NCBI GenBank assembly: GCA_946480925.1
Contig: CAMLLU010000056.1
Coordinates: forward strand, 1 to 37,716
Length of the DNA stretch: 37,716 nucleotides
Origin: an uncultured Rivibacter sp.
GTDB taxonomy: Bacteria; Pseudomonadota; Gammaproteobacteria; Burkholderiales; Burkholderiaceae
Reading direction: 5' to 3'
Position numbers and translations under genes: made by a program. This document shows, in pieces, positions 22,976 to 32,699 of the stretch. A model generated the notes under the pieces. It did not search any database and had not been told where the DNA came from. It worked only from the letters and a program-made list of their open reading frames with translations. Each line of letters starts with the position of its first letter. Positions within the stretch are counted from its first letter, which is position 1.

Positions 22976-24004
22976 ATGCCCACTATCCGCCGCCGCTTCG
23001 CGCTTGCCGCCCTGGCGCTGAGCGCCTCGTTCGCCTGCGCCTCCGTGCATGCCGCCGGCCGCTATGCCTTCATCAGCCATGCGCCGGACTCGGACTCGTG
23101 GTGGAACACCATCAAGAACGCGCTCAAGCAGGCGAGCGAGGATTTCGGCGTCACGGTGGACTACCGCAACCCGCCCAGCGGCGACCTGGCCGACATGGCT
23201 CGCCTGATCGAGCAGGCCGCCGCGCAGAACTACGACGGTGTGATCACCACCATTGCCGACTACCAGGTGCTGCAGGGTGCGATCCGCAAGGTCACCGACA
23301 AGAAGATCCCGCTGATCACTGTGAACAGCGGCACCAACGAGCAGAGCGAAAAGCTCGGCGCGCTCATGCACGTGGGGCAACCCGAGTACGAAGCGGGCAA
23401 GGGTGCCGGCGAGCGTGCCAAGGCGGCGGGCGTGAAGAGCTTCGTCTGCGTCAACCACTACGCCACCAACCCGGCCTCGTTCGAGCGCTGCCGCGGGTTC
23501 GCCGAAGCGATCGGTGCGGACTTCAAGAAGAGCACCATCGACACCGGCATCGACCCGGCCTCGGTGGAAGGCAAGACCGCCGCCTACCTGCGCCAGAACG
23601 CCAGCACGCAGGCGGTGCTGGCGCTCGGGCCCGACTCCGCGGCACCCGCGTTGAAGGCGGTGGAAAAGGCAGGCAAGGCCGGCAAGTTGTTCTTCGCGAG
23701 CTTCGACCTGTCGGACGACATCTCGCGCGGCATCAAGTCCGGCGCGATCAACTTCGCGATCGACCAGCAGCCCTACCTGCAGGGCTACGTGCCGGTGGCC
23801 ATCCTTTCGTTGATGAAGGACGCCAAGAGCAACGACCTGCAGAAGGCGACCGCCGCGCTGAAGGCCAACCCGAAGTTCCAGGCGCGCCTCGCTGAATACG
23901 GCCTGGCGCCGGCCTATGGCGCACGCCACATCGGCTCGGGCCCCGGCTTCGTGACCAAGGAAAACATCGGCAAGGTCGAGAAGTTCGCCGGGCAGTACCG
24001 CTGA
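22976..24004 (+). CDS. Inositol (sugar) ABC transporter periplasmic binding protein
   Basis: The 342-residue product has a signal peptide ([20 protein letters not shown], cleavage after VHA at about 27) and a periplasmic-binding-protein type 1 fold. Visible elements are [71 protein letters not shown] and [19 protein letters not shown]. This is the RbsB/IbpA-like sugar-binding family. The position as first gene of the rightward inositol operon and the divergent IolR-like regulator suggest myo-inositol as ligand. AGGAG lies before the ATG. Confidence 0.9.
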   Translation: MPTIRRRFALAALALSASFACASVHAAGRYAFISHAPDSDSWWNTIKNALKQASEDFGVTVDYRNPPSGDLADMARLIEQAAAQNYDGVITTIADYQVLQGAIRKVTDKKIPLITVNSGTNEQSEKLGALMHVGQPEYEAGKGAGERAKAAGVKSFVCVNHYATNPASFERCRGFAEAIGADFKKSTIDTGIDPASVEGKTAAYLRQNASTQAVLALGPDSAAPALKAVEKAGKAGKLFFASFDLSDDISRGIKSGAINFAIDQQPYLQGYVPVAILSLMKDAKSNDLQKATAALKANPKFQARLAEYGLAPAYGARHIGSGPGFVTKENIGKVEKFAGQYR

Positions 24005-24039
24005 GCCACCCGCCCATTCGCCCCACAGCAGAGGAAGCC

Positions 24040-25194
24040 ATGGCCGCGACGATCTCCCATCTTTCCCACGAAGCGCCGGGCGTGGTCGGCGCCGACGAGC
24101 GCCTGCGCCGTGTCGGCCGCGTGCGCCGCCTGCTCGCGAGGCCGGAGTTCGGGGCCCTGTCGGGCACGGTGCTCGTGTTCCTGATGTTCGGTTTGGGCGC
24201 CGGCGGCTCCGGCATGTTCAGCGCCGAAGGCTTCGTCAACTGGGGCACGGTGGCCGCCTTCCTCGGCGTGCTGGCGGTGGGCGCGGCGCTGTTGATGATC
24301 GCCGGCGAGTTCGACCTGTCGATCGGCTCGATGATCGGCTTCGCCGGGATGATGATGGCCATCCCCTGCCTGTACTGGGGATGGCCGGTGTGGCTGTCGG
24401 TGCCGTTCGCCTTCGCCTGCGCGATGGCGCTGGGCTGGGTCAACGGCTGGCTGGTCATGAAGACGGGGTTGCCGAGCTTCATCGTCACGCTGGCGTTCTA
24501 TTTCATCCTGCGCGGCTTGAGCCTCGCGATCTCGGTGCTGCTGACCGGCAAGACCATCCTGTCGTCCAACGGCGATGCGGTGCTGCGCGACCTGGTCGTC
24601 GCCGACCCCGTGGTGAGCGCGCTTTTCCACGGCCACGTGCTGACCGGCCTGTTCGATTGGCTCGCCGCCGCCGGCGTGCTTGCCGCGCGCGACGACGGCA
24701 CGGCATTGGCCATCGGCATTCCGAAGGTGATGGTGTGGTGGGCGGTGCTCACCGCCGGCGGTGCCTTCATGCTGGCGCGCATGCGCTTCGGCAACTGGAT
24801 CCTCGCGGTGGGCGGCGACCCGAACGCGGCCAAGAACGTGGGCATCCCCGTGGCGCGTGTGAAGCTCGCGCTGTTCGTCTTCATGGCCTTCTGCGCCACG
24901 CTGTTCGCCGTGCTGCAGGTGTCCGACGCCGGCTCCGCGGCGGCGGACCGCGGCCTGCAGAAGGAGTTCGAGGCCATCATCGCGGCGGTCATCGGCGGCT
25001 GCCTGCTCACGGGCGGCTATGGCTCGGTGGTCGGCGCCGCGCTCGGCGCACTCATCTTCGGCGTGGTGCAGATCGGCATCGGCTACACCAGCATCGACAA
25101 CAACTGGTACCGCGTCTTCCTCGGAGCCATGCTGCTCGCGGCGGTGCTGTTCAACAACTTCATCCGGCGCCGCGTCGCGATGACGCGCAGCTGA
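24040..25194 (+). CDS. Inositol (sugar) ABC transporter permease
   Basis: The 384-residue product has about nine or ten membrane helices and the features of RbsC/FrcC-type permeases: [20 protein letters not shown] (the conserved G-x-D-L-S-x-G-S motif), [40 protein letters not shown] and [20 protein letters not shown]. It forms the membrane channel for the binding protein upstream and the ATPase downstream. GAGGA precedes the ATG. The 11-nt gap to the ATPase gene indicates a single transcript. Substrate inferred from the operon. Confidence 0.92.
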   Translation: MAATISHLSHEAPGVVGADERLRRVGRVRRLLARPEFGALSGTVLVFLMFGLGAGGSGMFSAEGFVNWGTVAAFLGVLAVGAALLMIAGEFDLSIGSMIGFAGMMMAIPCLYWGWPVWLSVPFAFACAMALGWVNGWLVMKTGLPSFIVTLAFYFILRGLSLAISVLLTGKTILSSNGDAVLRDLVVADPVVSALFHGHVLTGLFDWLAAAGVLAARDDGTALAIGIPKVMVWWAVLTAGGAFMLARMRFGNWILAVGGDPNAAKNVGIPVARVKLALFVFMAFCATLFAVLQVSDAGSAAADRGLQKEFEAIIAAVIGGCLLTGGYGSVVGAALGALIFGVVQIGIGYTSIDNNWYRVFLGAMLLAAVLFNNFIRRRVAMTRS

Positions 25195-25205
25195 AGGAGG
25201 CGTGC

Positions 25206-25991
25206 ATGACCGACCACATCCTGCAGCTCGAGAACATCAGCAAGTACTTCGGCCCGGTGATCGCGCTCAACGGCGTGACGCTGCGGCTGCGGCGCGGCGA
25301 GGTGCACTGCCTGCTCGGCGACAACGGCGCGGGCAAGAGCACGCTGATCAAGGTGCTGTCCGGCGTGTTCACGCCCGACAAGGGCGAATACCTGGTCGAC
25401 GGCAAGCCGGTGCGCCTGCGCTCGCCGCGCGACGCGCTGGACGCCGGCATCGCCACCGTTTACCAGGACCTGGCGCTGGTGCCGCTGATGAGCGTGACGC
25501 GCAACTTCTTCATGGGCCGCGAGCCGGTGCGTCGTCGCTTCGGCGTGCTGCCGGTGATGGACCACGAAGCCGCGGCTTCGGTCGCGACCACCAGGCTGGC
25601 CGAGATGGGCATTCGCGTGCGCGACGCCGACCAGATGGTGGGCACCATGTCCGGCGGCGAGAAGCAATGCCTGGCCATCGCACGGGCCATCCACTTCGGC
25701 GCGAGGGTGCTGATCCTCGACGAGCCCACCGCGGCGCTGGGCGTGAAGCAGAGCGTCAACGTGCTGAAGCTGATCCGCCGGGCGCGCGAACGCGGCATCT
25801 CGGTCATCTTCATCACGCACAACGTCAACCACGCCTACCCGGTGGGCGACAGCTTCACGCTGCTCAACCGCGGGCAGTCGATGGGCACCTTCGCGAAGGG
25901 TGACGTGAGCAAGGAACGGGTGCTCGACATGATGGCCGGCGGAGCCGAGATGCAGAAGATGATGGAAGAGCTGGAAGGGGTGACGATCTGA
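25206..25991 (+). CDS. Inositol (sugar) ABC transporter ATP-binding protein, single-domain
   Basis: The 261-residue product has Walker [12 protein letters not shown] (about 36-46), a Q-loop (VYQDLALVP), the signature MSGGEKQ (about 148) and Walker [13 protein letters not shown] (D172, E173), then the switch His in [10 protein letters not shown]. Ribose- and RbsA-type importers usually have a double-length ATPase with two such domains; this one has a single domain, like fructose FrcA-type systems. The ATG at 25206 follows GGAGG. The stop overlaps the iolC start by one base (TGATG). Confidence 0.92.
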   Translation: MTDHILQLENISKYFGPVIALNGVTLRLRRGEVHCLLGDNGAGKSTLIKVLSGVFTPDKGEYLVDGKPVRLRSPRDALDAGIATVYQDLALVPLMSVTRNFFMGREPVRRRFGVLPVMDHEAAASVATTRLAEMGIRVRDADQMVGTMSGGEKQCLAIARAIHFGARVLILDEPTAALGVKQSVNVLKLIRRARERGISVIFITHNVNHAYPVGDSFTLLNRGQSMGTFAKGDVSKERVLDMMAGGAEMQKMMEELEGVTI

Positions 25992-27961
25992 TGGCCGCAT
26001 TGACCTTCCCGGGCGATCGACGCATCGACCTGGCCTGCCTGGGCCGCCTCGCGGTGGACCTGTACGCCCAGCAGGTCGGCTGCCGCCTCGAAGACGCGGG
26101 CAGCTTCGCCAGGTACCTCGGCGGCTCGTCGGCCAACGTGGCCTTCGGCGCGGCGCGCCTGGGCTTGAAGAGCGCCATGATCTCCCGCGTGGGCAACGAG
26201 CAGATGGGCCGCTTTCTCGTCGAGACGCTCGAGCGCGAAGGCTGCGACACCTCGCAGGTGCAGACCGATCCGCAGCGCCTGACCGCGCTGGTGTTGCTCG
26301 GCCTGAAAGACCGCGACACCTTCCCGCTGCTCTTCTATCGGGAGAACTGCGCCGACATGGCGATCGACGCGGCGCTCATCGAAGAGGGCTTCATCGCGCA
26401 GTGCCGCGCGCTCGCCATCACCGGCACGCACCTGAGCACGTCGGCCACGCGCAAGGCTTCTTTCACCGCGCTGGAGATGGCGCAGCGCCACGGCGTGGTG
26501 CGCGTGCTCGACATCGACTACCGGCCGGTGCTGTGGGGCCTCACACCACGCGGGGCCGGCGAGAACCGCTATGTGCCCGATGCCGAGGTGACGCTGCAGC
26601 TGCAACAGGCGCTTGCGAGCTTCGAACTCATCGTCGGCACCGAAGAGGAATTCCTCATCGCCGGAGGCGTGCCCGACGACCTGATGGCTTCGCTGCGCGC
26701 GGTGCGCGAGGTGTCGAACGCGGTGCTGGTGGTCAAGCGCGGCGCGCTGGGCTGTTGCGTGATCGAAGGCACCATCCCCGCACGCATCGACGACGCGCCC
26801 ACTTTCGCCGGCGAGCGCGTCGAGGTGCTCAACGTGCTGGGCGCTGGAGACGCCTTCCTCGCCGGCCTGATGAGCGGGTTGCTGCGCGGGCAAGGTTGGG
26901 AGGCTTCGGCGCGCATCGCCAACGCCTGCGGTGCGATGGTGGTGTCGCGCCACGGCTGCGCGCCCGCGATGCCCACGCAGGCCGAGCTGGCGCACTGGTT
27001 TTCCGGCCACCGCCATGCCAAGGTGAATGCCGACGCGGCGCTCGCCCACCTGCACCGCGTCACCGTGCCGCGCAAGGCGTGGGACGAACTCTGCGTGATG
27101 GCCTTCGACCACCGCGCGCAGTTCTTCGAGCTGGCGCGCGAAGCCGGTGCCGACGAGGCCCGCATCGCGCCGCTGAAGCGGCTGCTGGTGCGCGCGGTAG
27201 AGCACGTCGAACGCACGCACGGGCTGCAGGGTCGCGTGGGCGTGCTGGTCGATGGTTCCGGGTACGGCGAGGCCGCGTTGCATGAAGCCACGGGCCGCGG
27301 CTGGTGGGTCGGCCGGCCGGTGGAGCGGCCCGGCTCGCGGCCGCTGTGTTTCGACGGCACGGAATCGCTCGCCAGCCGGCTACTGCACTGGCCTGCCGAG
27401 CAGGTGGTCAAGTGCCTGGTGCACTACCACCCAGACGACGAGCCGCTGCTGCGGCTGGAACAGGAGAGCCAGCTCGCGCAGCTGTGGGAGGCCACGCGCG
27501 AGAGCGGCCATGAGCTGCTGTTAGAGCTGATCCCGCCGCGCGGCATGGGACTCGCGCCCGACGATGCGGTGCTGCGCGCGGTCAAGCGCATCTACAACCT
27601 CGGTTTCAAGCCCGAGTGGTGGAAGCTCGCGCCCATGAGCGCCGCCGGGTGGCAGGCGCTGGAGCGGCTGGTGCGCGAGCGCGACCTTCATTGCCGCGGC
27701 GCGGTCATCCTCGGCCTCAACCAGCCGGCCTCCGAACTGGCGCGCGGCTTTGCCGAAGCGAAGAGCCCGCTGGTGCGCGGCTTCATGGTGGGCCGCACGC
27801 TGTGGGCCGCGCCCAGCCTGCAATGGCTGCGCGCAGACATCGGCGACGACGCGCTGGTGGAATCGGTCGCCTCGAACTTCGGCGGGCTGGTCGAGGCCTG
27901 GCGCTTGCGTGGTGCGGTGGCCGCCCCGGCGGCGGCAGTGGCCATCGCGTCGGCAGCCTGA
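25991..27961 (+). CDS. iolC: 5-dehydro-2-deoxygluconokinase fused to DUF2090 aldolase-like domain
   Basis: The 656-residue product has two domains. Residues 1 to about 335 form a PfkB-type sugar kinase: ARYLGGSSANVAFGAARLGL, the anion-hole motif NVLGAGDAFLAGL (284-289 GAGDAF, with catalytic D287) and VSRHGCAPAMPT. Residues from about 355 form DUF2090 (AFDHRAQFFELAREAGADEA, KCLVHYHPDDEP, LNQPASELARGFAEAKSPLV, GFMVGRTLW). The kinase phosphorylates 5-dehydro-2-deoxy-D-gluconate; the DUF2090 domain is thought to be the aldolase that splits the product into dihydroxyacetone phosphate and malonate semialdehyde, replacing a separate IolJ. The fusion is common in proteobacteria. It overlaps the transporter ATPase by one base and is followed by iolD after 11 nt. 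Confidence 0.92.
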   Translation: MAALTFPGDRRIDLACLGRLAVDLYAQQVGCRLEDAGSFARYLGGSSANVAFGAARLGLKSAMISRVGNEQMGRFLVETLEREGCDTSQVQTDPQRLTALVLLGLKDRDTFPLLFYRENCADMAIDAALIEEGFIAQCRALAITGTHLSTSATRKASFTALEMAQRHGVVRVLDIDYRPVLWGLTPRGAGENRYVPDAEVTLQLQQALASFELIVGTEEEFLIAGGVPDDLMASLRAVREVSNAVLVVKRGALGCCVIEGTIPARIDDAPTFAGERVEVLNVLGAGDAFLAGLMSGLLRGQGWEASARIANACGAMVVSRHGCAPAMPTQAELAHWFSGHRHAKVNADAALAHLHRVTVPRKAWDELCVMAFDHRAQFFELAREAGADEARIAPLKRLLVRAVEHVERTHGLQGRVGVLVDGSGYGEAALHEATGRGWWVGRPVERPGSRPLCFDGTESLASRLLHWPAEQVVKCLVHYHPDDEPLLRLEQESQLAQLWEATRESGHELLLELIPPRGMGLAPDDAVLRAVKRIYNLGFKPEWWKLAPMSAAGWQALERLVRERDLHCRGAVILGLNQPASELARGFAEAKSPLVRGFMVGRTLWAAPSLQWLRADIGDDALVESVASNFGGLVEAWRLRGAVAAPAAAVAIASAA

Positions 27962-27972
27962 GGAGCAAGGTG

Positions 27973-29829
27973 ATGACGACGGTTCGACTGACGCTGGCCC
28001 AGGCGCTGGTACGCCACCTCGCCGCGCTGCGCGTCGAAGAAGCAGACGGCAGCCTGCAGCCCTACGTGGGCGGCGTGTTCAGCATCTTCGGCCACGGCAA
28101 CGTGGCGGGGCTCGGCGAAGCGCTGTGGGCCGAGCGTGACCAGCTGTCCACCTGGCGCGCGCACAACGAGCAGGGCATGGCGCATGCGGCCATTGCCTAC
28201 GCGAAGGCGAGGATGCGCAAGCGGGTCATGGCGGTCACCACCTCCATCGGCCCGGGCGCCACCAACCTCGTCACCGCAGCAGCGCTGGCGCACGTGAACC
28301 GGCTGCCGGTGCTGCTGCTGCCGGGCGACGTGTTCGCTTCCCGTGCGCCCGACCCGGTGCTGCAGCAGGTGGAAGACTTCCACCACGGCGACCTCTCGGC
28401 CAACGACTGCTTCCGCCCGGTGACGCGCTACTTCGACCGGTTGATGTGGCCCGAGCAGGTGCTCACCGCGCTGCCGCGCGCCATCCAGGTGATGACCGAC
28501 CCTGCCCTGTGCGGCCCGGTGTGCCTGGCGCTGCCGCAAGACGCGCAGACCATGGCCTTCGACTGCCCCGAGAGCTTTCTGCAGCCCGAGCCCATTCGCT
28601 TTCGCCGGCCCTGGCCCGACGAGGGCGAGTTGGCTCGCGCCGCCACGTTGTTGCGCGGCGCACGCAAGCCCCTCGTGGTGGCCGGCGGCGGTGTGCTCTA
28701 CAGCGAAGCGGGTGCCGTGCTGTGCGAGTTCTGCGAACGCCACGGCGTGCCGGTGGCCGAGACGCAGGCCGGCAAGAGCAGCCTCGCCTGGGACCACGCG
28801 CTCAACCTCGGCGCCATCGGCGTGACCGGCTCGCCTGCGGCCAACGCGATGGCGCAGGACGCCGACCTCGTGCTCGCGGTCGGCACCCGGCTGCAGGACT
28901 TCAGCACCGGCTCGCATGCACTGTTCGCATCGGCGCGCGTGCTGAGCCTCAATGTGCAGGCCTTCGATGCGAAGAAGTGGGGCGGCACGGCACTGGTGTG
29001 CGACGCGCTCGTCGGCCTGCGCAGCTTGTCTACCGCCTGCCAGGGCTGGGGTGCCGACGGCGCGTGGACCGATCGCGCGAAGACGCTGGCCGAAGGCTGG
29101 CGCCGCCGTGTCGACGAGCTGACCACGGCCGTGCCGAAGGACGCGCGGCCCTACGACGCCGAGGTGATCGGCGCGGTACGCGACTCGGCCAACGACTCAC
29201 CGCAGCGCGACGTGGTGGTCTGCGCCGCCGGCACGCTTCCGGCCGAGCTGCACAAGCTGTGGCGGGCCGAGGGCCCGGGCAACTACCACATGGAATACGG
29301 CTATTCCTGCATGGGCTACGAAATCGCCGGCGGCCTGGGCGTGAAGATGGCGCGGCCCGATCAGGAAGTGATCGTGATGGTGGGCGACGGCTCCTACCTG
29401 ATGCTGAACTCCGAGATCGCCACCTCGGTGATGCTCGGCAGGAAGCTGATCGTCGTGGTGCTCGACAACCGCGGCTATGGCTGCATCCACCGGCTGCAGC
29501 GCGCCAGCGGCGGCGCGTGCTTCAACAACCTGCTCGAAGACTGCGTGCCCGAGGGCGGCGCGGACGTGCGCATCGACTTCGCCGCGCATGCGCGCAGCCT
29601 GGGCGCTGATGCGCAGCACGTGGCCAGCGTGGCCGAGCTGAAGGCGGCCATGCAGCGTGCCCGCCAGTCGAGCCGCACCACCGTGCTGGTGATCGACACC
29701 ACGCCCGAGCGCACCACGGCCGACGGCGGCTGCTGGTGGGAGGTGGCGATCCCCGAAGTCTCTGACCGGCCGCAGGTGCTCGAGGCGCATGCAGAGTACC
29801 TGCGCAACAAGCAGCAGCAACGCCCCTGA
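27973..29829 (+). CDS. iolD: 3D-(3,5/4)-trihydroxycyclohexane-1,2-dione hydrolase
   Basis: The 618-residue product is a thiamine-diphosphate enzyme of the acetolactate-synthase fold. Visible elements are GVFSIFGHGNVAGLGEAL, WRAHNEQGMAHAAIAYAKA (the catalytic Glu of the NEQ motif), TTSIGPGATNLVTAAALA and the cofactor-binding MVGDGSYLMLNSEIATSVML with LDNRGYGCIHRLQ. IolD hydrolyses the cyclic diketone to 5-deoxy-glucuronate, opening the inositol ring. The ATG at 27973 follows AGGAGCAAGG; the frame stays open upstream into iolC, but that part does not belong to the family. It lies 14 nt before iolE. Confidence 0.95.
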   Translation: MTTVRLTLAQALVRHLAALRVEEADGSLQPYVGGVFSIFGHGNVAGLGEALWAERDQLSTWRAHNEQGMAHAAIAYAKARMRKRVMAVTTSIGPGATNLVTAAALAHVNRLPVLLLPGDVFASRAPDPVLQQVEDFHHGDLSANDCFRPVTRYFDRLMWPEQVLTALPRAIQVMTDPALCGPVCLALPQDAQTMAFDCPESFLQPEPIRFRRPWPDEGELARAATLLRGARKPLVVAGGGVLYSEAGAVLCEFCERHGVPVAETQAGKSSLAWDHALNLGAIGVTGSPAANAMAQDADLVLAVGTRLQDFSTGSHALFASARVLSLNVQAFDAKKWGGTALVCDALVGLRSLSTACQGWGADGAWTDRAKTLAEGWRRRVDELTTAVPKDARPYDAEVIGAVRDSANDSPQRDVVVCAAGTLPAELHKLWRAEGPGNYHMEYGYSCMGYEIAGGLGVKMARPDQEVIVMVGDGSYLMLNSEIATSVMLGRKLIVVVLDNRGYGCIHRLQRASGGACFNNLLEDCVPEGGADVRIDFAAHARSLGADAQHVASVAELKAAMQRARQSSRTTVLVIDTTPERTTADGGCWWEVAIPEVSDRPQVLEAHAEYLRNKQQQRP

Positions 29830-29843
29830 AGGACGAACCCACG

Positions 29844-30764
29844 ATGAAACCCTGGAACGTGCGCATCGGCATCAACCCCATCTCCTGGAGCAACGACGAC
29901 CTGCCCTCGCTCGGCGGTGAAACGCCGCTGGAAACTGCGCTGCGCGAAGGCGCGGAGATCGGCTACGAAGGTTTCGAGCTCGGCAACAAGTTCCCGAAGG
30001 AACCGCAGGCGCTGAAGGCCAGGCTGGCCGAGTTCGGCGTGGCTTGCGTGTCGGGCTGGTATTCGGGCCGCCTGGCCGAAGGCACGCTGGAAGAAGAGAT
30101 CGCCAACTGCGAGGCGCACATGCGCAAGCTGCAGTTCAACGACTGCAAGGTCGTGGTCTACGGCGAAGTGGCAGGCTCGGTGCAGGGCCAGCTCGGGACG
30201 CCCCTCTTCAAGCGGCCGCGCCTGCGCAGCGATGCGCAGTGGCATGCCTATGCCCAGCGGCTCGTGGCCTTCGGCGCGCACCTGAAGGCCCACCATGGCC
30301 TCACGCTCGCCTATCACCACCACATGGGCGCCTACGTCGAAGCACCCGAAGACGTGGACCGGCTGATGGCCGAGACCGACGCCAACGTCGGCCTGCTGTT
30401 CGACACCGGCCATGCCTTCTTCGGCGGCGCGGCCGACCCGGTGGCGCTGCTGAAGAAGCACGTGCACCGCGTGGTGCACGTGCACTGCAAGGACGTGCGG
30501 GCCGAGGTGGTGGCCATGGCGCGCAACCGGCAGTGGGCCTTTCTGCAATCGGTGCTCAACGGCGCCTTCACCGTGCCGGGCGACGGTGCCATCGACTTCG
30601 CAGCAGTGCTCGACGTGCTGCACGGTGCCGGCTACGAGGGCTGGCTGGTGGTGGAAGCCGAGCAGGATCCTGCAGTGGCACCGAGCTACCAGTACGCGAA
30701 GAAGGGCTACGAAACGCTGCGCGGCCTGGTCGATGCGATCAACACCCGCCGCCTCGCTGCGTGA
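29844..30764 (+). CDS. iolE: Inosose dehydratase
   Basis: The 306-residue product starts MKPWNVRIGINPISWSNDDL, the near-invariant opening of IolE, and has the xylose-isomerase-like TIM barrel with metal ligands in LAYHHHMGAYVE, LLFDTGHAFFGG, VVHVHCKDVR and WLVVEAEQDPA. It dehydrates 2-keto-myo-inositol to the trihydroxycyclohexane dione that IolD uses. AAGGA precedes the ATG. It is followed after 19 nt by iolB. Confidence 0.95.
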   Translation: MKPWNVRIGINPISWSNDDLPSLGGETPLETALREGAEIGYEGFELGNKFPKEPQALKARLAEFGVACVSGWYSGRLAEGTLEEEIANCEAHMRKLQFNDCKVVVYGEVAGSVQGQLGTPLFKRPRLRSDAQWHAYAQRLVAFGAHLKAHHGLTLAYHHHMGAYVEAPEDVDRLMAETDANVGLLFDTGHAFFGGAADPVALLKKHVHRVVHVHCKDVRAEVVAMARNRQWAFLQSVLNGAFTVPGDGAIDFAAVLDVLHGAGYEGWLVVEAEQDPAVAPSYQYAKKGYETLRGLVDAINTRRLAA

Positions 30765-30783
30765 ACCGAAAGGGCATCGAGCG

Positions 30784-31578
30784 ATGAGTCTTCTGGTCAA
30801 GGCACGGCCCAGCGGCCGCGAGATCTGCAAGGTGACGCCGGAATCGGCCGGCTGGAAGTACGTGGGCTTTCGCGCGCTGCGGCTGGCCGTGGGCGAGCGC
30901 GAGGAAACGAGCAGCGGCGCGCAGGAGGTCTGCCTGGTGGTGCTGACCGGGCAGGTGGACGTGAATGTCGACGGCGAGCGCTTCGAGGCGCTGGGGCAAC
31001 GCGACAGCGTGTTCGAGCCGGTGTCGCCGGCGGCGCTGTACGTGCCGCCGCGCCACGGCCTGCGCATCACCGCGCGGCGCCATGCCGAGGTGGCGCTGTG
31101 CAGTGCGCCGTCCACCGGCAAGCACCCGCTGCGGCTCATCGAGCCGGCCACCATGAAACGCAGCACGCGCGGCAAGGGCAGCAACACCCGCTACGTCTGC
31201 GACATCCTGCCCGAGAGCGACCCGGCGGCCGACCATCTGCTCGTCGTGGAAGTGCTCACGCCCGCCGGCCATTCGTCGAGCTACCCGCCGCACAAGCACG
31301 ACACCGAGGCGGGCCCGGGCGAGACGCAGCTCGAAGAGACCTACTACCACCGCATCAACCCCGCGCAGGGCTTCGCGTTCCAGCGCGTCTACACCGACGA
31401 CCGCAGCCTCGACGAGGCGCTGGCGGTCGAGAACCACGACGTGGTGATGGTGCCGCGCGGCTACCACCCCTGCGTCGCGCCGCACGGCTACGACCTGTAC
31501 TACCTCAACGTGATGGCAGGGCCCGGCCGGCACTGGGCCTTCAAGAACGATCCGGCGCACGAATGGATGCTGCGGTGA
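30784..31578 (+). CDS. iolB: 5-deoxy-glucuronate isomerase
   Basis: The 264-residue product has the double-cupin IolB motifs: GWKYVGFRALRLAVGE, EVCLVVLTGQVDVNVDGE, SSSYPPHKHDT and LEETYYHRINPAQGFAFQRV with VPRGYHPCVAPHGYDLYYLN and VMAGPGRHWAFKNDP. The HKHD and E residues bind the metal. It isomerises 5-deoxy-glucuronate to 5-dehydro-2-deoxy-gluconate, the IolC substrate. It is the last gene of the rightward inositol operon; no clear terminator was seen in the 135 nt before the convergent immunity-like gene. Confidence 0.95.
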   Translation: MSLLVKARPSGREICKVTPESAGWKYVGFRALRLAVGEREETSSGAQEVCLVVLTGQVDVNVDGERFEALGQRDSVFEPVSPAALYVPPRHGLRITARRHAEVALCSAPSTGKHPLRLIEPATMKRSTRGKGSNTRYVCDILPESDPAADHLLVVEVLTPAGHSSSYPPHKHDTEAGPGETQLEETYYHRINPAQGFAFQRVYTDDRSLDEALAVENHDVVMVPRGYHPCVAPHGYDLYYLNVMAGPGRHWAFKNDPAHEWMLR

Positions 31579-31713
31579 ATCGGCGTGGCTGGAGAACCGC
31601 TGCAGTGCCGCCTCGCTGGACGTCACCATGGCATTCGGAGATACGAGATACCGTGCAGCAGCTCCTGGCGTGAACGCTTCCGGGAATCCTGTGACGTAGA
31701 TGACTACATTGCC

Positions 31714-32673
31714 TCACAGCGTGCCGACAGGTCCCCAGGTGCCCGGAGCACTCAACTTCACCCTCAGCAGCCGGTTGTCCACATTGCTGTAGAGCACATG
31801 CAGCGTGAAGTCCTCGAAGTGCCAGACACCATGGCCCGTCAACGGCTCGTCCGCTTGCTGTGCTGGGTCGGCCGGAAGCTTGCGGAACAGGACCTCCGGG
31901 CTGTCGTCGAAATGAAGCCCATTCGGTAGATCGCCGCTCCACCCTACGGACTCGCGGTCGCGGTTGCGGTGCAGCACGATCGCCTTGAAGCAAGGCGCGC
32001 TGGTGCCGGCACAAACGAGCGTCGCACCGAACGACTGGGTCAGGTCAACTTCTCCTTCTTCTCGGGCGTCCTCCATGGCCGCGTCATCCAAGACACCTGA
32101 CCAGAGACGAGTGAAGTCGGGCGAATCCAGCGAAGACCCGAACGCCTTTACCACCTCGTGCAGTGATGGCGCAGCAGCGTTGGTTGAGTCTCCTCGAATT
32201 GGTTTGGCCATGATTCGGCACGCCATGCGGTCGATCGCCTGGTCACCTTGACGGTACGCCACGCTCAGATTGAAGGCGCCAACATTCCAAGCATCGGTGA
32301 TATGAGAACGCCGGTCAGCCTCGAAGGCCGCCAGCTTGGACCGCACCACATCACGTGTGTCGCTGAAACGCAGGTCGAACGGTAGCGCCCCGGCAAAGGG
32401 TGCAATGCCTTCAGCGCCTGCATAGAAGTAAGCCTGCGACAGGATCAGATCCCCGTGCCGCCAACGCGGCCGGGCGGCCGCTTCCTGATACTGTGAGTCC
32501 ACGAAGCCCAGCTCCACGCCCCGGCGGCGCACCAATACCCAGTCGTGGAACACGTGACGGTTGTCGCTGGGCAACTCGGGGCGCTGAACCGTTCCCAAAC
32601 GGTTCAGCAAGTCCTCTACAGAGTCGTCATGAAGCGGCCGCCCCAATGACGAAAGGATCTCGGTTGCATCCAT
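31714..32673 (-). CDS. Candidate type VI immunity protein B (two tandem copies of one domain)
   Basis: The 319-residue product (ATG 32673, AGGA 6 nt upstream; in-frame starts at 32703 and 32700 also exist, the latter overlapping the stop of gene A) has two related halves. Residues 1 to about 163 align with the whole of neighbour A: LSSLGRP, GVELGFVDSQYQ, AYFYAGAEGIAPFAGALP, FDLRFSDTRDVVRSKL and DAWNVGAFNLSVAY. Residues from about 170 repeat the pattern: LHEVVKAFGSS, FKAIVLHRNRDR, LPNGLHFDDSPEVLFRKL and WHFEDFTLHVLY. There is no signal peptide. Position after the toxin gene suggests it neutralises the toxin, or a lost relative of it. Family not recognised. Base composition is clearly lower in GC than the inositol operon next door. 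Confidence 0.65.
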   Translation of the reverse strand: MDATEILSSLGRPLHDDSVEDLLNRLGTVQRPELPSDNRHVFHDWVLVRRRGVELGFVDSQYQEAAARPRWRHGDLILSQAYFYAGAEGIAPFAGALPFDLRFSDTRDVVRSKLAAFEADRRSHITDAWNVGAFNLSVAYRQGDQAIDRMACRIMAKPIRGDSTNAAAPSLHEVVKAFGSSLDSPDFTRLWSGVLDDAAMEDAREEGEVDLTQSFGATLVCAGTSAPCFKAIVLHRNRDRESVGWSGDLPNGLHFDDSPEVLFRKLPADPAQQADEPLTGHGVWHFEDFTLHVLYSNVDNRLLRVKLSAPGTWGPVGTL

Positions 32674-32699
32674 CTGCGGTCCTGCCCTTGCCGGGAACA

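Noticed and set aside
24381..25205. Upstream extension of the ABC ATPase frame
   Set aside because: It overlaps the permease gene in another frame; the ATPase family starts at ATG 25206 behind a GGAGG site.
27616..27972. Upstream extension of the iolD frame into iolC
   Set aside because: IolD homology begins at ATG 27973 behind AGGAG; the extension is a shadow of the DUF2090 domain.
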